A stretch of DNA of 64,000 bases from Holdemania sp. Marseille-P2844 (GCF_900120005.1 NZ_LT635448.1:1-64000), one strand, 5' to 3'. Counted from the first letter of the stretch, positions 25,344-35,886 are shown. Notes: generated from the letters alone by a model not told the origin. Made by a program: numbers and translations.

Positions 25344-27566
25344 ATGAAAAGACTTGGCCTTATCTTGATTTCTCTTTTCATGGTGCTTTCCTGCGCTGCC
25401 TGCGGGCAAACGAAGGAAGAAACGAAGAAAGCAGAACTCAAATTCACGGCTGGAAGCTATACGGCTTCAGCACAGGGCTACAACGGGGAAGTGTCGATTG
25501 AAGCGACTTTCTCAGAAAACGCAATTACGGACATTCAGATTCAAGAACAGAAGGAAACGGCGCATGTCGGCGATGTCGCTTATCCCATTTTGATTGAGGA
25601 TATCCTGGCAGCCAACGGCACGGGGGTTGACGTTGTCAGCGGGGCGACCTTTACGAGCATCGCTTTGAAGAACGCGGTCAACGCAGCGGCGGAAGCGGCG
25701 GGCGCTTCTGATCTGGACGCCTTTAAGAAGAACACCGTAGAACATGCGGCGCAGGAAGAAATTACAGGGACCTGGGACGTCGTCATCGTCGGCGCCGGCG
25801 GAGCAGGCATGATGGCCGCCGCGCAGGCAGCCCAAAACGGGGACACGGTTCTGGTATTGGAAAAGAACGCGGAAATGGGCGGAAATACGTTAGTTTCCGG
25901 CGGCGCTTATCAGTCGACCTTTGACGCTGTTGTCTGGGATCCGGCCAATCCGGATGCGACGACCGGCGAATACAATGGCGAAACCTACGAAAAAGTTAAA
26001 AATGACGCGGGACGGATTGACACGCTGAAAACGATTCTGAACTGGTCGGAAGAACCGTTTGACGGAACGATCGACGACGAACATCCGTTTGTCGCGGGCG
26101 ATATTGCGCTGAATGCGGTGCGCGGCGTCCATGAGGAATACCTGCCGACGCTGAAAGCGCTGAAAGAAGAAATCCGGGCTTATCTGGATTGGGCCCAGCC
26201 GCAGCTGGATGCGGGCGTCCATGAAACAAAGCTGACGTTGTTCTCCACGATCAACCTGCATATCTTCCAGACATATTATGGCGGCTTGCGTCCTAACCGG
26301 GAGAATACGGAATGGATTTACGGCGATGAAAAGCTGGTGCGTCAGTTTGTCGAAGGTGGTCAGGAAATTAAAGACTGGCTGGAAGCTCAGGGAGCTTCGA
26401 TTGATCAAAGCCGTGCCTTTACGTTAATCGGATGCTTGTGGCAGCGTGAAAACGCAGTCAATGGCGGCACGGTTGACGGCGAATTCTATGAAGGCAAGTG
26501 GGGCGGATATTTCGCGGTCCCGGCCAATACGGTTTTAAAAGCGAACGAAGCGAATAAAATTATGACCCGCACGACGGCGAACGAATTGATCACGGATGAA
26601 TCCGGGCGCGTTACCGGCGTGAAGGCGACGCAGTTTGACGGAACTCCGGTCACAGTCATGGCCAACAAGGGCGTCATTCTGGCGACCGGCGGCTATGGCG
26701 CGAATATTGAGATGGTCCAGAAGACAAATGATTACTGGAAAGATGAATTCATTGCCAACAATATCGGGACAACCAATCGTTCGAGTCTGAAGGGCGACGG
26801 CACGACGATGGGTCAGGCTGTTGGTGCAGCGACAATCGGTGAAGGCTGGACACAGATGATGCCGTTAGGCTGGGTTGATAATGGAAATCTGGCTGGCGGC
26901 GCCGGCGAGAATGTCATTTACGTCAATCCGGAAACGGGCAAGCGGTATGTCGATGAATCCGCGGAACGCGACGTTCTGTCAGAAGGCGGCTTTGAAAACG
27001 GAATGAGCGAAGCAAAAGCAAAGGAACTGGGATTAAAATATGTACCGGGGATCTACGTTGAAATTTCCAATGTGGGAACAACGGCCGGCACCGGCGGTTT
27101 CAACAACATTCCTGAAGATGTTGAAGGCCGGATGATTTTCAGAACGGTGGAAGAAACCGCGGAATTGATCGGCTGCGACGCGGAAACGCTGCGGCAGACA
27201 ATTCTGGATTACGATAACTACGTCATGGGCGTTGCCGATACGCTGGACGTGGAGAAGCTTTCGTATCGCGGAACTGTCGGTCAGGTCGAAATGGACGACG
27301 AAGGCAATTATCTGCCGGATACGTACAAGCTGGACATGATCCGGGTTCGTTTCCTGGCTCCTTCTACACATCACACGATGGGCGGATTGAGGGTCGATAC
27401 CGATCGCCGCGTCCTGAATGAAAACGGCGAAGCGATCAAGGGATTGTATGCGGCAGGCGAAGTTACCGGCGGCTTCCATTCAGGAAATCGTCTGGGCGGC
27501 AACGCAATCACGGAGATCATCGTTTCCGGACGCATTGCCGGAAACAGCGCTTCCAACGAGAAATAA
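25344..27566 (+). CDS. FMN-binding, FAD-dependent fumarate/urocanate-reductase-like lipoprotein
   Basis: A 740-residue extracytoplasmic flavoenzyme. A signal peptide ends in a lipobox-like SCAAC near residues 16-20. An FMN-binding domain carries the flavinylation motif DVVSGAT (Asp96 to Thr102), where ApbE attaches FMN. The FAD_binding_2 domain begins at WDVVIVGAGGAGMMAA and MGGNTLVSGGAY, and ends with STHHTMGGLRVD and GLYAAGEVTGGFHSGNRLGG. This layout is that of flavin-based extracytoplasmic reductases for fumarate, urocanate, acrylates and similar alkenes. The substrate cannot be read from sequence. GAGGGAGG precedes the ATG. It is a single transcription unit from a MerR-type promoter to its own terminator. 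Confidence 0.9.
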   Translation: MKRLGLILISLFMVLSCAACGQTKEETKKAELKFTAGSYTASAQGYNGEVSIEATFSENAITDIQIQEQKETAHVGDVAYPILIEDILAANGTGVDVVSGATFTSIALKNAVNAAAEAAGASDLDAFKKNTVEHAAQEEITGTWDVVIVGAGGAGMMAAAQAAQNGDTVLVLEKNAEMGGNTLVSGGAYQSTFDAVVWDPANPDATTGEYNGETYEKVKNDAGRIDTLKTILNWSEEPFDGTIDDEHPFVAGDIALNAVRGVHEEYLPTLKALKEEIRAYLDWAQPQLDAGVHETKLTLFSTINLHIFQTYYGGLRPNRENTEWIYGDEKLVRQFVEGGQEIKDWLEAQGASIDQSRAFTLIGCLWQRENAVNGGTVDGEFYEGKWGGYFAVPANTVLKANEANKIMTRTTANELITDESGRVTGVKATQFDGTPVTVMANKGVILATGGYGANIEMVQKTNDYWKDEFIANNIGTTNRSSLKGDGTTMGQAVGAATIGEGWTQMMPLGWVDNGNLAGGAGENVIYVNPETGKRYVDESAERDVLSEGGFENGMSEAKAKELGLKYVPGIYVEISNVGTTAGTGGFNNIPEDVEGRMIFRTVEETAELIGCDAETLRQTILDYDNYVMGVADTLDVEKLSYRGTVGQVEMDDEGNYLPDTYKLDMIRVRFLAPSTHHTMGGLRVDTDRRVLNENGEAIKGLYAAGEVTGGFHSGNRLGGNAITEIIVSGRIAGNSASNEK

Positions 27567-27578
27567 AGAACATCAGGC

Positions 27579-27624
27579 AAACATGGTGAATCCTCTTATC
27601 GAGGGCTCGCCATGTTTTTGTTTT
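27579..27624 (+). terminator. intrinsic terminator after the flavoprotein gene
   Basis: AAACATGG (27579-27586) pairs with CCATGTTT (27610-27617), extended inwards, and is followed by T's. Confidence 0.8.
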
Positions 27625-27762
27625 CAGAGGTGATTGTATCCTTCCTTTCTCGCAGGACATGCGGCGGTCTTGACAAACGAAGGCAAAGAAATTTTTTCTA
27701 TTAAAAAGCATTGAAGTCCCACCTTGTTCCATAGACTACAAGAAAGGAAGGTGGAATGATTT

Positions 27763-28956
27763 ATGAAAAGTATTCACAGTCATCACATCGTCACGGAAAC
27801 TGAAGTCGTCGACGGATGGCTGACGATTGACGACGAAGGCCGAATTGCGGCGATCGGCGATACACCCGTGGGCACACGGATAGAGGAGGTCCAGGACGAC
27901 TGGCTTTTACCCGGTTTGATCGATCCTCATCTGCATGGCTTTATGGGCTGGAACGCCTCGAAAACAACCGATGAAACGCAGATCCTCCACATGGCCGATG
28001 CACTGTTGTGGGCGGGAGTGACAGCCTTTGTACCTTCCTGCATTTCCTCCCCGGTGATGCTGGAAAACGTCCGCGCGCTGCATGAGGCGAGAATCCATCA
28101 GCGGCAGGGGGCTGAAATTTTGGGCCTATATATGGAAGGGCCGTTTTACAACCCGGAGTATAACGGCGGGACGCCCGTGCAGTATTTCCAGAAGCCTTCG
28201 GTTGATCAGGCCCTGCGGTTTTATGAAGCCGCTGGCGGCGATTTAATCAGTCTGGGTCTGGCTCCGGAACTGCCGGGAGCGATGGAGGTCATCACGGTTT
28301 TAAATCAGAAAGGCGTGCGGGTCGGCATTGCGCATACCGGGGCCGACTATGATCAGACGATGGCCGCGATTGACGCCGGCTGTCAGATGGCGACGCATTC
28401 TTTCAACGCGATGCGCGGATTACATCATCGGGAAGTTGGCGTGACCGGCGCGATTCTTCTGGATCCGCGGATATACAATGAAATCAACTGCGATTTCATC
28501 CACGTCTGTCCGCAGATGATTGAAATTCTGCTGAAGATGAAACCGTGGGATAAGATTTTGATGATGACTGACAGCGACAGTCTGACCGGCATGCCGCCGG
28601 GCACGTATCAGATCGGTGAGACCCCGGAAACGCTGGAATCGAACGGGAAAATTCATTTGCCGGACGGCACGATCTACGGCAGCGGACGGCTGCTTCTGCA
28701 GGACGTGTTCAACCTGATCGACACTCTGAAAATTCCAGTGCCGGAAGCGGTGGCCATGGCGTCGCTGAACGCTGCGCGGTTCCTGAACGTCGACGACCGG
28801 CTGGGTTCGCTCAAGGTGGGAAAGCAGGCCGACTTCATCATCGTCGACCCATTGCACCAATGCCGCGCGACATTTAAAAAAGGGGTGCAGGTTTGCGGCC
28901 GCGATCAGCGCAATACGCTGGTCAATCCGGAGTTTATGAATCTGAAAATCGCATAG
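27763..28956 (+). CDS. nagA: N-acetylglucosamine-6-phosphate deacetylase family protein (second of two)
   Basis: A 397-residue NagA-family amidohydrolase. It has the metal HxH in LIDPHLHGF, the Glu in GLYMEGPFYNPEYNGG, His in GIAHTGAD, HSFNAMRGLHHREVG, DFIHVCPQ and the catalytic Asp in MMTDSDSLTG. Compared with the first NagA (12150) the metal Glu motif is regular (MEGP). This makes it the more conventional GlcNAc-6-P deacetylase, though subtle changes could alter specificity. AGGAAGGTGG precedes the start. It stands alone, not near nagB or a PTS. Confidence 0.87.
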   Translation: MKSIHSHHIVTETEVVDGWLTIDDEGRIAAIGDTPVGTRIEEVQDDWLLPGLIDPHLHGFMGWNASKTTDETQILHMADALLWAGVTAFVPSCISSPVMLENVRALHEARIHQRQGAEILGLYMEGPFYNPEYNGGTPVQYFQKPSVDQALRFYEAAGGDLISLGLAPELPGAMEVITVLNQKGVRVGIAHTGADYDQTMAAIDAGCQMATHSFNAMRGLHHREVGVTGAILLDPRIYNEINCDFIHVCPQMIEILLKMKPWDKILMMTDSDSLTGMPPGTYQIGETPETLESNGKIHLPDGTIYGSGRLLLQDVFNLIDTLKIPVPEAVAMASLNAARFLNVDDRLGSLKVGKQADFIIVDPLHQCRATFKKGVQVCGRDQRNTLVNPEFMNLKIA

Positions 28957-28960
28957 AAAA

Positions 28961-29003
28961 AAAGAGAACGTTTTGGTTGGAAAGCAGGGCGTTCTCTTTC
29001 TAT
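28961..29003. terminator. bidirectional intrinsic terminator
   Basis: AAAGAGAACG (28961-28970) pairs with CGTTCTCTTT (28990-28999). It serves the second nagA from one side and the c-di-GMP gene from the other. Confidence 0.75.
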
Positions 29004-29064
29004 CTGGTTTGAATGCGGAGTAAGAAAGATCGGCCATTCCTCTCTTTCACCTCTGAAAATCAAA

Positions 29065-32000
29065 TTATTCCCAATTCTTATTGAATAACGTGCGGAAATC
29101 ACCCACCGGCATCGGCTTGCCATAGAAATACCCTTGCCCCAGACTGCATCCCAGCTGCCGCAGTTTATCCCGCTGCGCTTCAGTTTCGACCCCTTCGGCG
29201 ATGACGCTGACCCCCAGCTGATGACACATGGAAATAATGCTGGCAACGATGATCTGATTCTGCGCGGAATCGACCAGTCCCTGAATCAGACTGCGGTCCA
29301 GTTTCAGGACGTCGAAATCCGCAACCGTCAACATGCTTAAATTGGTGTATTTTGTCCCGAAATCATCCAGGGAAATTCGCAGATGCAACCGTTTCAACGA
29401 TTGAATGACCGTGCGCAGCGTTTCCTTTTCAATTTCACCGACTGTTTCAGTGATTTCAATTTCAATTAACGAAGGATCGAAATCATAGCGCGATAAAATT
29501 TTCTCCACCTCCAGCGCCATGTTTTCTTCCAACAAGGTCAGGCGTGAGAAATTTAACGACAACACCGCGGCATTCCGGCTCTGCCGCTGCCGGCGCTGCT
29601 GCATCTGGCAGACCTCGTCGAGGACAAACAAATCAATGACCCGAATCAGATGTTCGTTTTCCAGCACCGGGACAAAGCGCGCGGGCGGAATCACACCCAT
29701 CTGCGGATGCAGATAGCGGATCAAGGCTTCCCCACCCAGGATCCGTCCGCTTTCCAAGTCGGCTTTTGGCTGGATATAGACGGTGAACCGGTTTTCTTTG
29801 AGCGCCTCCATCAGCTGTTGATAGGTCTCCGGCCGGTAATGCTTGGACAGATTGTAAGTCGTTTTATAATAATTCTGCTTGGCGATATACATCAGCTGAT
29901 CGGCATGATTCATTAAGGCGCTGACGTCCGGCTCGTCCCCGCTCCAGCTGCTGCCCATTGACACGCCGTTGACAATGATCGTAAACGCGTTTTTCAGCCG
30001 GGCCAGCCGCTGCTGGAATTCCGCGTGCGAAATATTCTCGTAGACAGCAATGAATTCGTCGCCGCCTAAGCGGAATAACTGCTCCGGCCGGGCATGCAGA
30101 TTCAGAATCCGCGCCAGTTCGATCAGGACCTGATCGCCATAGTGATGCCCATACAGCTCGTTGAGCTGCTTCAGCCCGTTGACGTCGCAGACCAGAACGC
30201 CCGCCTGCGATAAGGGATGCCGCTGCCAATGCTGGAGCTGCTCGACATACCGGTTGCGGTTGCCCAGCCCCGTCAGCGGATCGTGATAGCTCATAAACCG
30301 CAGCTGTTCCACCGCCTGATATTTAAGCAGTTCACTGACCAAAAAGGCGATCAGCGATTCCGCAAAGCTTAAATCCTGTCCCTGCGCCGACGGATTGACG
30401 ATGGCGCAGCAGCCGATAATCTTCTCCTGGGAAAGCAGCGGCACCGCAAGCAGCGACCGCACACCCAGCCGTAAAAACGTGCGCACCAGTTCGGCGTTCT
30501 GACTCTTCAAGGCGTCGATATCCACTAAGACATAGGCGTCGTGCGCATGAAAATAGGTGTACCCCGGTTCCAGCAGCACTTCCGCCAGATTGTTCCAGAC
30601 TTCCTTGAACGAAGGCAGCGGCGTCTTCATCCACTCGTAAACCGGAGGCGTTTCCTGCAAAAAGCTGAGCACGACCCGCTCCGCCGCGTAATAGCGGCCG
30701 ATACCGGTCAGGCTTTCCTCTATCGCCAGACTGACGGAATCCGCGTCGACGATCTGGCGCACATGTTCAAGCAGCGCGTTGCCGCGCTCCAGCTGCAATG
30801 ACAGTTCCTTGCTTAAATGATTGTGTTCAGCGATATCCATCGCAAATTCCATCCGCGCAGTCCGGCCCTGCCACTGGATCAATTTATCTTTGACGATGAA
30901 ATCCCGGTTCATCAGCTCGTTGGTATGCTCCCAGACATAATATTCGTTGAATTTCAGCTTGTCGTTGGTGCAGAACGGACACGGCGTATCGCGGCCCTGC
31001 AGCACCTTATAACATTTCTTGCCGATGTAGTCGTCGATGATATTGAGATCTTCTTTGATCGTCCGGTTGATGAATAACAATTCGTAAGTCTTTGGATCGC
31101 TGACATAGATCACGTCGTTTAATTCCTCAAGCAGCTGCGAGGTCAGATGTTCTTCCAGCCCCGGCGCTGCTGCGATCACCGGCATTTCCGTGCGCAGCTC
31201 GTCGATTTCGGTACTGTTGACCGTCCAGCTTTCCTGCTTCATCGAAGGCAGGTAAAACTGCACCTGATTCTTGCCCTGACGTTTGGATTGATAGAGCGCG
31301 ATGTCTGCGTTCTGGTAGAGCTGATAGAAATAAGTTCCGTCCTTGGCATAGAAAGAAACGCCGATGCTGCAGGAAACGCTGTCGTCAAACAACGCCGCCA
31401 GCTTTTGACACAGCTGTCCTGCTTTTTCCCGTACGATCTGTTCCGTCTTGCAGTTTTTCATCAGAATCGCGAATTCATCGCCGCCGATCCGGCCCAAAAC
31501 ATCATCGCCGCGGAAAACCTCGCGGATCTGCCGGGCAATTCGGGAAAGCACCTGATCACCATAGAGATGGCCGAAGGTATCGTTAATTTTTTTAAACTCG
31601 TCGATATCCAGAACCAACAGCGCGTGCATTGCCTGGGGATCGTTTTCCAGCACCGACTGAATCTGAGCTTCAGAGGAGCCTTTGTTCAATAAGCCGGTCA
31701 GCGAATCCCGCTGGGATTGATATTGCAGGATCAGCTCATGTTTCTTTTCTTTATCAATATCGCGGATAAAAAACAACACCTTCAGATGCTGGGTCGCCGG
31801 ATCCTGAATGATATGCGCAGTCGTTTCCACCCATACCATCTGGCGTTTTTCCGACAACCGGCGATATTGCAGCGTGATTTCCCGCTGTTCCTGATTAAAC
31901 GCGGCTTTCAAAGCGTCCCGGCTGAACGTCGAAAGAAACGTCGGACGGTCGTCGGGATGGATCTGCTGCCGGGCGATGCGGCGCTGGAACTGATCGTAAG

Positions 32001-33723
32001 GCGTCCGCAGCGCGTCGTCGATCAAAAAGCCCCAGTCGCCGCTGATTTTTTCCACAAGATTGTCGCACAGATTGATCTCAATCATCAGACAGGCGCCGGC
32101 CGCGATGGCCTTGCGGTACTGCTGCTCCTTGGCGTAAGCCAGTTCGGCATCTTTCTGCAGCGTGATGTCTTCAATGATGCCGACGGCCTGTTCCGTCTGC
32201 CCAAACTCGTCGGGCAGCGTGACCAGCGTTAGCTGCGACCAGTGCACGATGTTGTCCTGATTGCGGTTTTTAATAATGCAGCTTACGCGTTCCTCTCCCT
32301 GACGCAGCCGGTGAATCATCGCGAGGAAAGATTCCCCGAAGGGCGGCAGGATCAGTCCGCGGTCGATAAAATATTCCGGATTGACGGCGGTGTCTGGAAA
32401 ATTGTAGCGGGCGCAGGCTTGCGGCGTACCGAGAATCTGATTGGTTTTAAAGTCATAATCAAACAGCACGCAGCCGACCTGTTCAAGAGCTTTCGTCATC
32501 CTCTGCTCGTTGATCGCGATATTCATTTCCCGCTGCTTGCCCTCGGTGATGTCGAGCACAACGCAGTTGATCGTCTGGACGCTGCCGGTCAGCGCGAAAG
32601 AAGCATAGACCATCAGAAATAAAATGCCGGTTTTTGTCGGAACCCGCAGCTGATAGTGCAAGCCGGGCAAGCCGGCGGTGAAGGCTTCTTTGATCTGGGC
32701 TAAAACGGCGTTTCGGTCATCGGGATGAACCATCCGGATCCATTCGTTTTGATAACGCTGACGGATTTCATCTTCCGAAGTCTGAAGCAGCTGATAAAAC
32801 CGGCGGTTGCCGTAAAGCAGGGTCTGCGCGTCGTCGAGCTGAAGCAGGCAGATTCCACCCGGCAGATTGTCCGTTAACATCGCCATCTCATCGTTGCGTT
32901 GGCGCAGCTGACGAATCTGCGTCTCCAATTCAGCCTGACGTTCTTTCACAGCGTGGATATCGGCAAATCGAAGCAGGATCGCAATGCGGCCCTGATCTGT
33001 CAGAAAGCGGTAGCCCTGACATTGCCGCCACAAAGCCGTTCTGTCCCTGCGCACAAACCGCAGAGGCATCTGAAATTCATCGCCATGCTGAAACGCGTCT
33101 TCACATTGGGTTTTCATCGTTCCGACATCGTCGGGAACCAGGATCAGATCAAGCTGATTCCGACAATGAGCATAGAATTCTTCGTAGGTGAATCCGAGTT
33201 GCTTCAGCAGCGGGGAACTGATATAAAACAACGGCATGTTGGCTTCCAGATACACACCGGCCATCTCCGCCTGCAGCGCCGGTTCCGCCATTGTGAACAG
33301 CCGCGGATGGGCAGTGAAAAGTTGCGGCTGCGGCGAGAAGACCCGCGAGGCAGGCAGATCGAGGTCCAGCCGCACATAGACGGGCCGGGGTAGTTCTTCC
33401 AACGTTGCCCGCAGCTGCAGACAGGCGGTCTTCCCGTCGGGATAGTCCAGCTCAAAGGCGGCGAACAGGGCGCAGAGATGGGGCTGTTCGCGCAGGACTT
33501 CCAGACTGATCCAGCGGATCTGCACAGGCGGGAGGGTCTGTTTATAGTAGCGGTTTAACGACAAAAGCAGATCGTCGCGGCCGGCAATCATGTCCGGATA
33601 GAGCCCGCGGCAGATCAGCGCTTCGCTCAACGCTTCCTTCAATGCCGGCCAATCCCGGCAAAGAAAGACGGCGTCCACTAATTGTTCAAAGGCTTCGCGT
33701 AATTTAACTGTATTTTTTTCCAT
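29065..33723 (-). CDS. 1552-residue PAS/GAF protein with two GGDEF domains and one EAL domain
   Basis: A very long soluble signalling protein for the second messenger c-di-GMP. Domains in order: poorly conserved N-terminal part (1-155), PAS domains at about 160-255, 285-395, 405-525 and 535-660, GGDEF 1 at about 670-830, a PAS with a CPFC motif (915-918) at 860-970, GAF at about 985-1135, GGDEF 2 at 1145-1290, and EAL at 1300-1545. Both cyclase signatures are intact (GRIGGDEFAI, FRLGGDEFIA). GGDEF 1 also has the inhibitory RxxD (RGDD, 738-741), which GGDEF 2 lacks. The EAL keeps EALIR, the Asn of SLNFSR, EITET, DDFGTKY, AEGVE and GQGY, so hydrolysis is likely. No membrane segment is seen. Confidence 0.92.
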   Translation of the reverse strand: MEKNTVKLREAFEQLVDAVFLCRDWPALKEALSEALICRGLYPDMIAGRDDLLLSLNRYYKQTLPPVQIRWISLEVLREQPHLCALFAAFELDYPDGKTACLQLRATLEELPRPVYVRLDLDLPASRVFSPQPQLFTAHPRLFTMAEPALQAEMAGVYLEANMPLFYISSPLLKQLGFTYEEFYAHCRNQLDLILVPDDVGTMKTQCEDAFQHGDEFQMPLRFVRRDRTALWRQCQGYRFLTDQGRIAILLRFADIHAVKERQAELETQIRQLRQRNDEMAMLTDNLPGGICLLQLDDAQTLLYGNRRFYQLLQTSEDEIRQRYQNEWIRMVHPDDRNAVLAQIKEAFTAGLPGLHYQLRVPTKTGILFLMVYASFALTGSVQTINCVVLDITEGKQREMNIAINEQRMTKALEQVGCVLFDYDFKTNQILGTPQACARYNFPDTAVNPEYFIDRGLILPPFGESFLAMIHRLRQGEERVSCIIKNRNQDNIVHWSQLTLVTLPDEFGQTEQAVGIIEDITLQKDAELAYAKEQQYRKAIAAGACLMIEINLCDNLVEKISGDWGFLIDDALRTPYDQFQRRIARQQIHPDDRPTFLSTFSRDALKAAFNQEQREITLQYRRLSEKRQMVWVETTAHIIQDPATQHLKVLFFIRDIDKEKKHELILQYQSQRDSLTGLLNKGSSEAQIQSVLENDPQAMHALLVLDIDEFKKINDTFGHLYGDQVLSRIARQIREVFRGDDVLGRIGGDEFAILMKNCKTEQIVREKAGQLCQKLAALFDDSVSCSIGVSFYAKDGTYFYQLYQNADIALYQSKRQGKNQVQFYLPSMKQESWTVNSTEIDELRTEMPVIAAAPGLEEHLTSQLLEELNDVIYVSDPKTYELLFINRTIKEDLNIIDDYIGKKCYKVLQGRDTPCPFCTNDKLKFNEYYVWEHTNELMNRDFIVKDKLIQWQGRTARMEFAMDIAEHNHLSKELSLQLERGNALLEHVRQIVDADSVSLAIEESLTGIGRYYAAERVVLSFLQETPPVYEWMKTPLPSFKEVWNNLAEVLLEPGYTYFHAHDAYVLVDIDALKSQNAELVRTFLRLGVRSLLAVPLLSQEKIIGCCAIVNPSAQGQDLSFAESLIAFLVSELLKYQAVEQLRFMSYHDPLTGLGNRNRYVEQLQHWQRHPLSQAGVLVCDVNGLKQLNELYGHHYGDQVLIELARILNLHARPEQLFRLGGDEFIAVYENISHAEFQQRLARLKNAFTIIVNGVSMGSSWSGDEPDVSALMNHADQLMYIAKQNYYKTTYNLSKHYRPETYQQLMEALKENRFTVYIQPKADLESGRILGGEALIRYLHPQMGVIPPARFVPVLENEHLIRVIDLFVLDEVCQMQQRRQRQSRNAAVLSLNFSRLTLLEENMALEVEKILSRYDFDPSLIEIEITETVGEIEKETLRTVIQSLKRLHLRISLDDFGTKYTNLSMLTVADFDVLKLDRSLIQGLVDSAQNQIIVASIISMCHQLGVSVIAEGVETEAQRDKLRQLGCSLGQGYFYGKPMPVGDFRTLFNKNWE

Positions 33724-34086
33724 GATCGGTTTGCCTCATTTTCGATATCCGTGCGAGTTTGATTCTCATTTAATAATATAAGGATAGCATAACCCCGGGG
33801 CAAAAACCAGCGCGGGGTCAGCGCGGACAGCGAATTTTCGGGAGCGGCAGGGGGCGGATAAAAAAACGGGCAGACTGAGGGTGGGCAAACCGGTCTTGAG
33901 CGGCAAAGTTTCACTTCACTCGCCTTGAATTCAAACGATGGGAAAACAGGCGGAAATCAGTCGGATTGAAGGAAGCGGCAAGAACCGGCCATAACATAAA
34001 AAAAACGTCCGCAGAGAACCTGCGGGCGATTTAAGAGCTCGGTGGATGGGAAACGGGGATTGGAAATTCGTGCAATCTTCGCAGCG
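33724..34086. other. gene-poor stretch between clpP and the c-di-GMP gene
   Basis: 363 bases. The clpP terminator is at 33997-34028, and the promoter of the c-di-GMP gene must lie near 33724-33790 (AT-rich, TATATT-like elements on the minus strand). Between them I see GC-rich sequence without a credible gene. Confidence 0.6.
33997..34028 (-). terminator. intrinsic terminator of clpP
   Basis: On the minus strand CGCCCGCAG (34028-34020) pairs with CTGCGGACG (34014-34006), followed by a run of T. Confidence 0.85.
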
Positions 34087-34668
34087 CTATTTTTGTTTAT
34101 GCACCAGATCGTCGATCAAACCGTAATTCTTTGCCTCTTCGGCGCTGAAGTAGCGGTCGCGGTCGCTGTCTTCGCTGATTTCCCGCAGACTGCGGCCGGT
34201 GTCGCCGGCTAACAGTGTATTTAAGCGCTGGCGGATCTGCAGGATATGCTCGGCGGCAATCTTGACGTCGGCGGCCTGTCCCTGGACGCCGCCCAGGGGC
34301 TGGTGAATCATGATCTCACTGTTGGGCAGGGCATAGCGCTTGCCGCGGGTTCCTCCGGCTAACAGGACGGCGGCCATACTGGCAGCCATGCCCATGCAGA
34401 TCGTCGATACGTCGCAGCGGATCAGCCGCATCGTATCGTAAATCGCCAGCCCGGCGCTGACGCTGCCGCCGGGGGAATTAATATACAGCTGGATATCCTG
34501 AGACGAACGCGAGGCCAGGTATAACAGCTGCGCGCACAGGCTGCCGGATACCGTGTCGTCAATCGGCGAGGTCAATAAAATGATCCGCTCCTTCAACAGA
34601 CAGGAGATCAGATCGTAAGCCCGTTCGCTGCGGGCGGACTGTTCAATAATCGTAGGAATTAAGGTCAT
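34087..34668 (-). CDS. clpP: ATP-dependent Clp protease proteolytic subunit
   Basis: ClpP (193 residues) forms the barrel-shaped serine protease that works with ClpX/ClpC. It carries the conserved [21 protein letters not shown], the catalytic Ser in GMAASMAA, the catalytic His in IMIHQPLGG and the Asp in [12 protein letters not shown]. The start has an AAAGGAAAGGAG site upstream. It is a single-gene unit with its own terminator, divergent from gap. Length and motifs are usual for the main ClpP of Firmicutes. Whether the genome has a second clpP cannot be seen here. Confidence 0.96.
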   Translation of the reverse strand: MTLIPTIIEQSARSERAYDLISCLLKERIILLTSPIDDTVSGSLCAQLLYLASRSSQDIQLYINSPGGSVSAGLAIYDTMRLIRCDVSTICMGMAASMAAVLLAGGTRGKRYALPNSEIMIHQPLGGVQGQAADVKIAAEHILQIRQRLNTLLAGDTGRSLREISEDSDRDRYFSAEEAKNYGLIDDLVHKQK

Positions 34669-34765
34669 GGAGAAGACTCCTTTCCTTTTACAGTATGCCA
34701 GAATTCAGCGGATCAATACCTCGATGAAAAAAAATTGTAAAACCGTCAAGTGAAGTCATTCACAA

Positions 34766-34794
34766 TTGACATTTTATGCCTTAAACACTATAAT
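34766..34794 (+). promoter_or_regulatory. strong sigma-A promoter of gap
   Basis: Perfect TTGACA (34766-34771), 17-bp spacer, perfect TATAAT (34789-34794). It is the best promoter in the window and fits a highly expressed glycolytic gene. Confidence 0.92.
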
Positions 34795-34822
34795 TAAGTC
34801 GTGTCATAAGGAGGTCTATAAA

Positions 34823-35833
34823 ATGACAGTAAAAGTTGCGATTAATGGTTTTGGACGCATCGGACGTCTTGCTTTCCGCCAGATGTTTGTAGCCGAAGGT
34901 TATGAAGTTGTAGCCATCAACGATCTGACAAGCCCTAGAATGTTAGCTCATCTGTTGAAATATGATTCAGCTCAGGGCCCTTTCACAGGACATACGGTTG
35001 AAGCGAAGGAATCTTCGATCGTTGTCGACGGACACGAAATCGAAATCTATGCGAAGGCTGACGCGAAAGAACTGCCTTGGGGAGAACTGGGCGTTGACGT
35101 CGTTCTGGAATGCACAGGCTTCTATACATCGAAGGCAAAGGCTTCCGCTCATATCGAAGCCGGCGCGAAGAAAGTCGTCATTTCCGCTCCTGCCGGAAAC
35201 GATCTGCCGACGGTTGTCTTCGGCGTTAACGAAGGCGTTCTGACAAAGGAAGACACCGTAATTTCCGCGGCTTCCTGCACCACGAACTGCTTAGCTCCAA
35301 TGGCGAACACATTGAACAAATACGCTCCGATCGTCAGCGGCATCATGACGACAGTTCATGCTTACACAGGCGATCAGATGACTCTGGACGGCCCTCAGCG
35401 TAAAGGTGATCTGCGTCGTGCTCGCGCGGCTGCGATCAACATCGTTCCAAACAGCACCGGCGCTGCCAAAGCAATCGGTCTGGTTATCCCGGAACTGAAC
35501 GGCAAGCTGATCGGCTCTGCTCAGCGTGTACCGGTTCCGACAGGCTCCACAACGCTGCTGGTTGCGGTTGTTAAGGGCAAAGATGTTACGAAAGAAGGCA
35601 TCAACGCTGCGATGAAGGCTGCTTCCAACCCGTCTTTCGGATATACGGAAGAAGAACTGGTTTCCAGCGATATCATCGGTATCACTTATGGTTCTCTGTT
35701 CGATGCAACACAGACCATGGTTACCAAGATTGACGACGATACTTATCAGGTTCAGGTTGTTTCCTGGTACGATAACGAGAACAGCTACACAAGCCAGATG
35801 GTTCGTACAATCAAATACTTCGCTGAACTGTAA
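34823..35833 (+). CDS. gap: glyceraldehyde-3-phosphate dehydrogenase
   Basis: A 336-residue type I GAPDH, the NAD-dependent glycolytic enzyme that makes 1,3-bisphosphoglycerate. It shows the Rossmann start [16 protein letters not shown], the active site [12 protein letters not shown], the catalytic His region TVHAYTGDQ, and the conserved [20 protein letters not shown]. The last stretch is [16 protein letters not shown] 34823 follows AAGGAGG. The smooth, biased codon use fits high expression. It is monocistronic, between a consensus promoter and a terminator. Confidence 0.97.
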   Translation: MTVKVAINGFGRIGRLAFRQMFVAEGYEVVAINDLTSPRMLAHLLKYDSAQGPFTGHTVEAKESSIVVDGHEIEIYAKADAKELPWGELGVDVVLECTGFYTSKAKASAHIEAGAKKVVISAPAGNDLPTVVFGVNEGVLTKEDTVISAASCTTNCLAPMANTLNKYAPIVSGIMTTVHAYTGDQMTLDGPQRKGDLRRARAAAINIVPNSTGAAKAIGLVIPELNGKLIGSAQRVPVPTGSTTLLVAVVKGKDVTKEGINAAMKAASNPSFGYTEEELVSSDIIGITYGSLFDATQTMVTKIDDDTYQVQVVSWYDNENSYTSQMVRTIKYFAEL

Positions 35834-35856
35834 GAGCGAAAGTCAAAGGCATAAAG

Positions 35857-35886
35857 AAAGCGGCTTTTCCAAAGTCGCTTTTTTTT
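35857..35886 (+). terminator. intrinsic terminator of gap
   Basis: AAAGCGGCTTT (35857-35867) pairs with AAAGTCGCTTT (35871-35881) around a 3-nt loop, and T's follow. Confidence 0.9.

Noticed and set aside
34766-34822. Extended gap start at TTG 34766
   Set aside because: That TTG is the -35 hexamer of the gap promoter.
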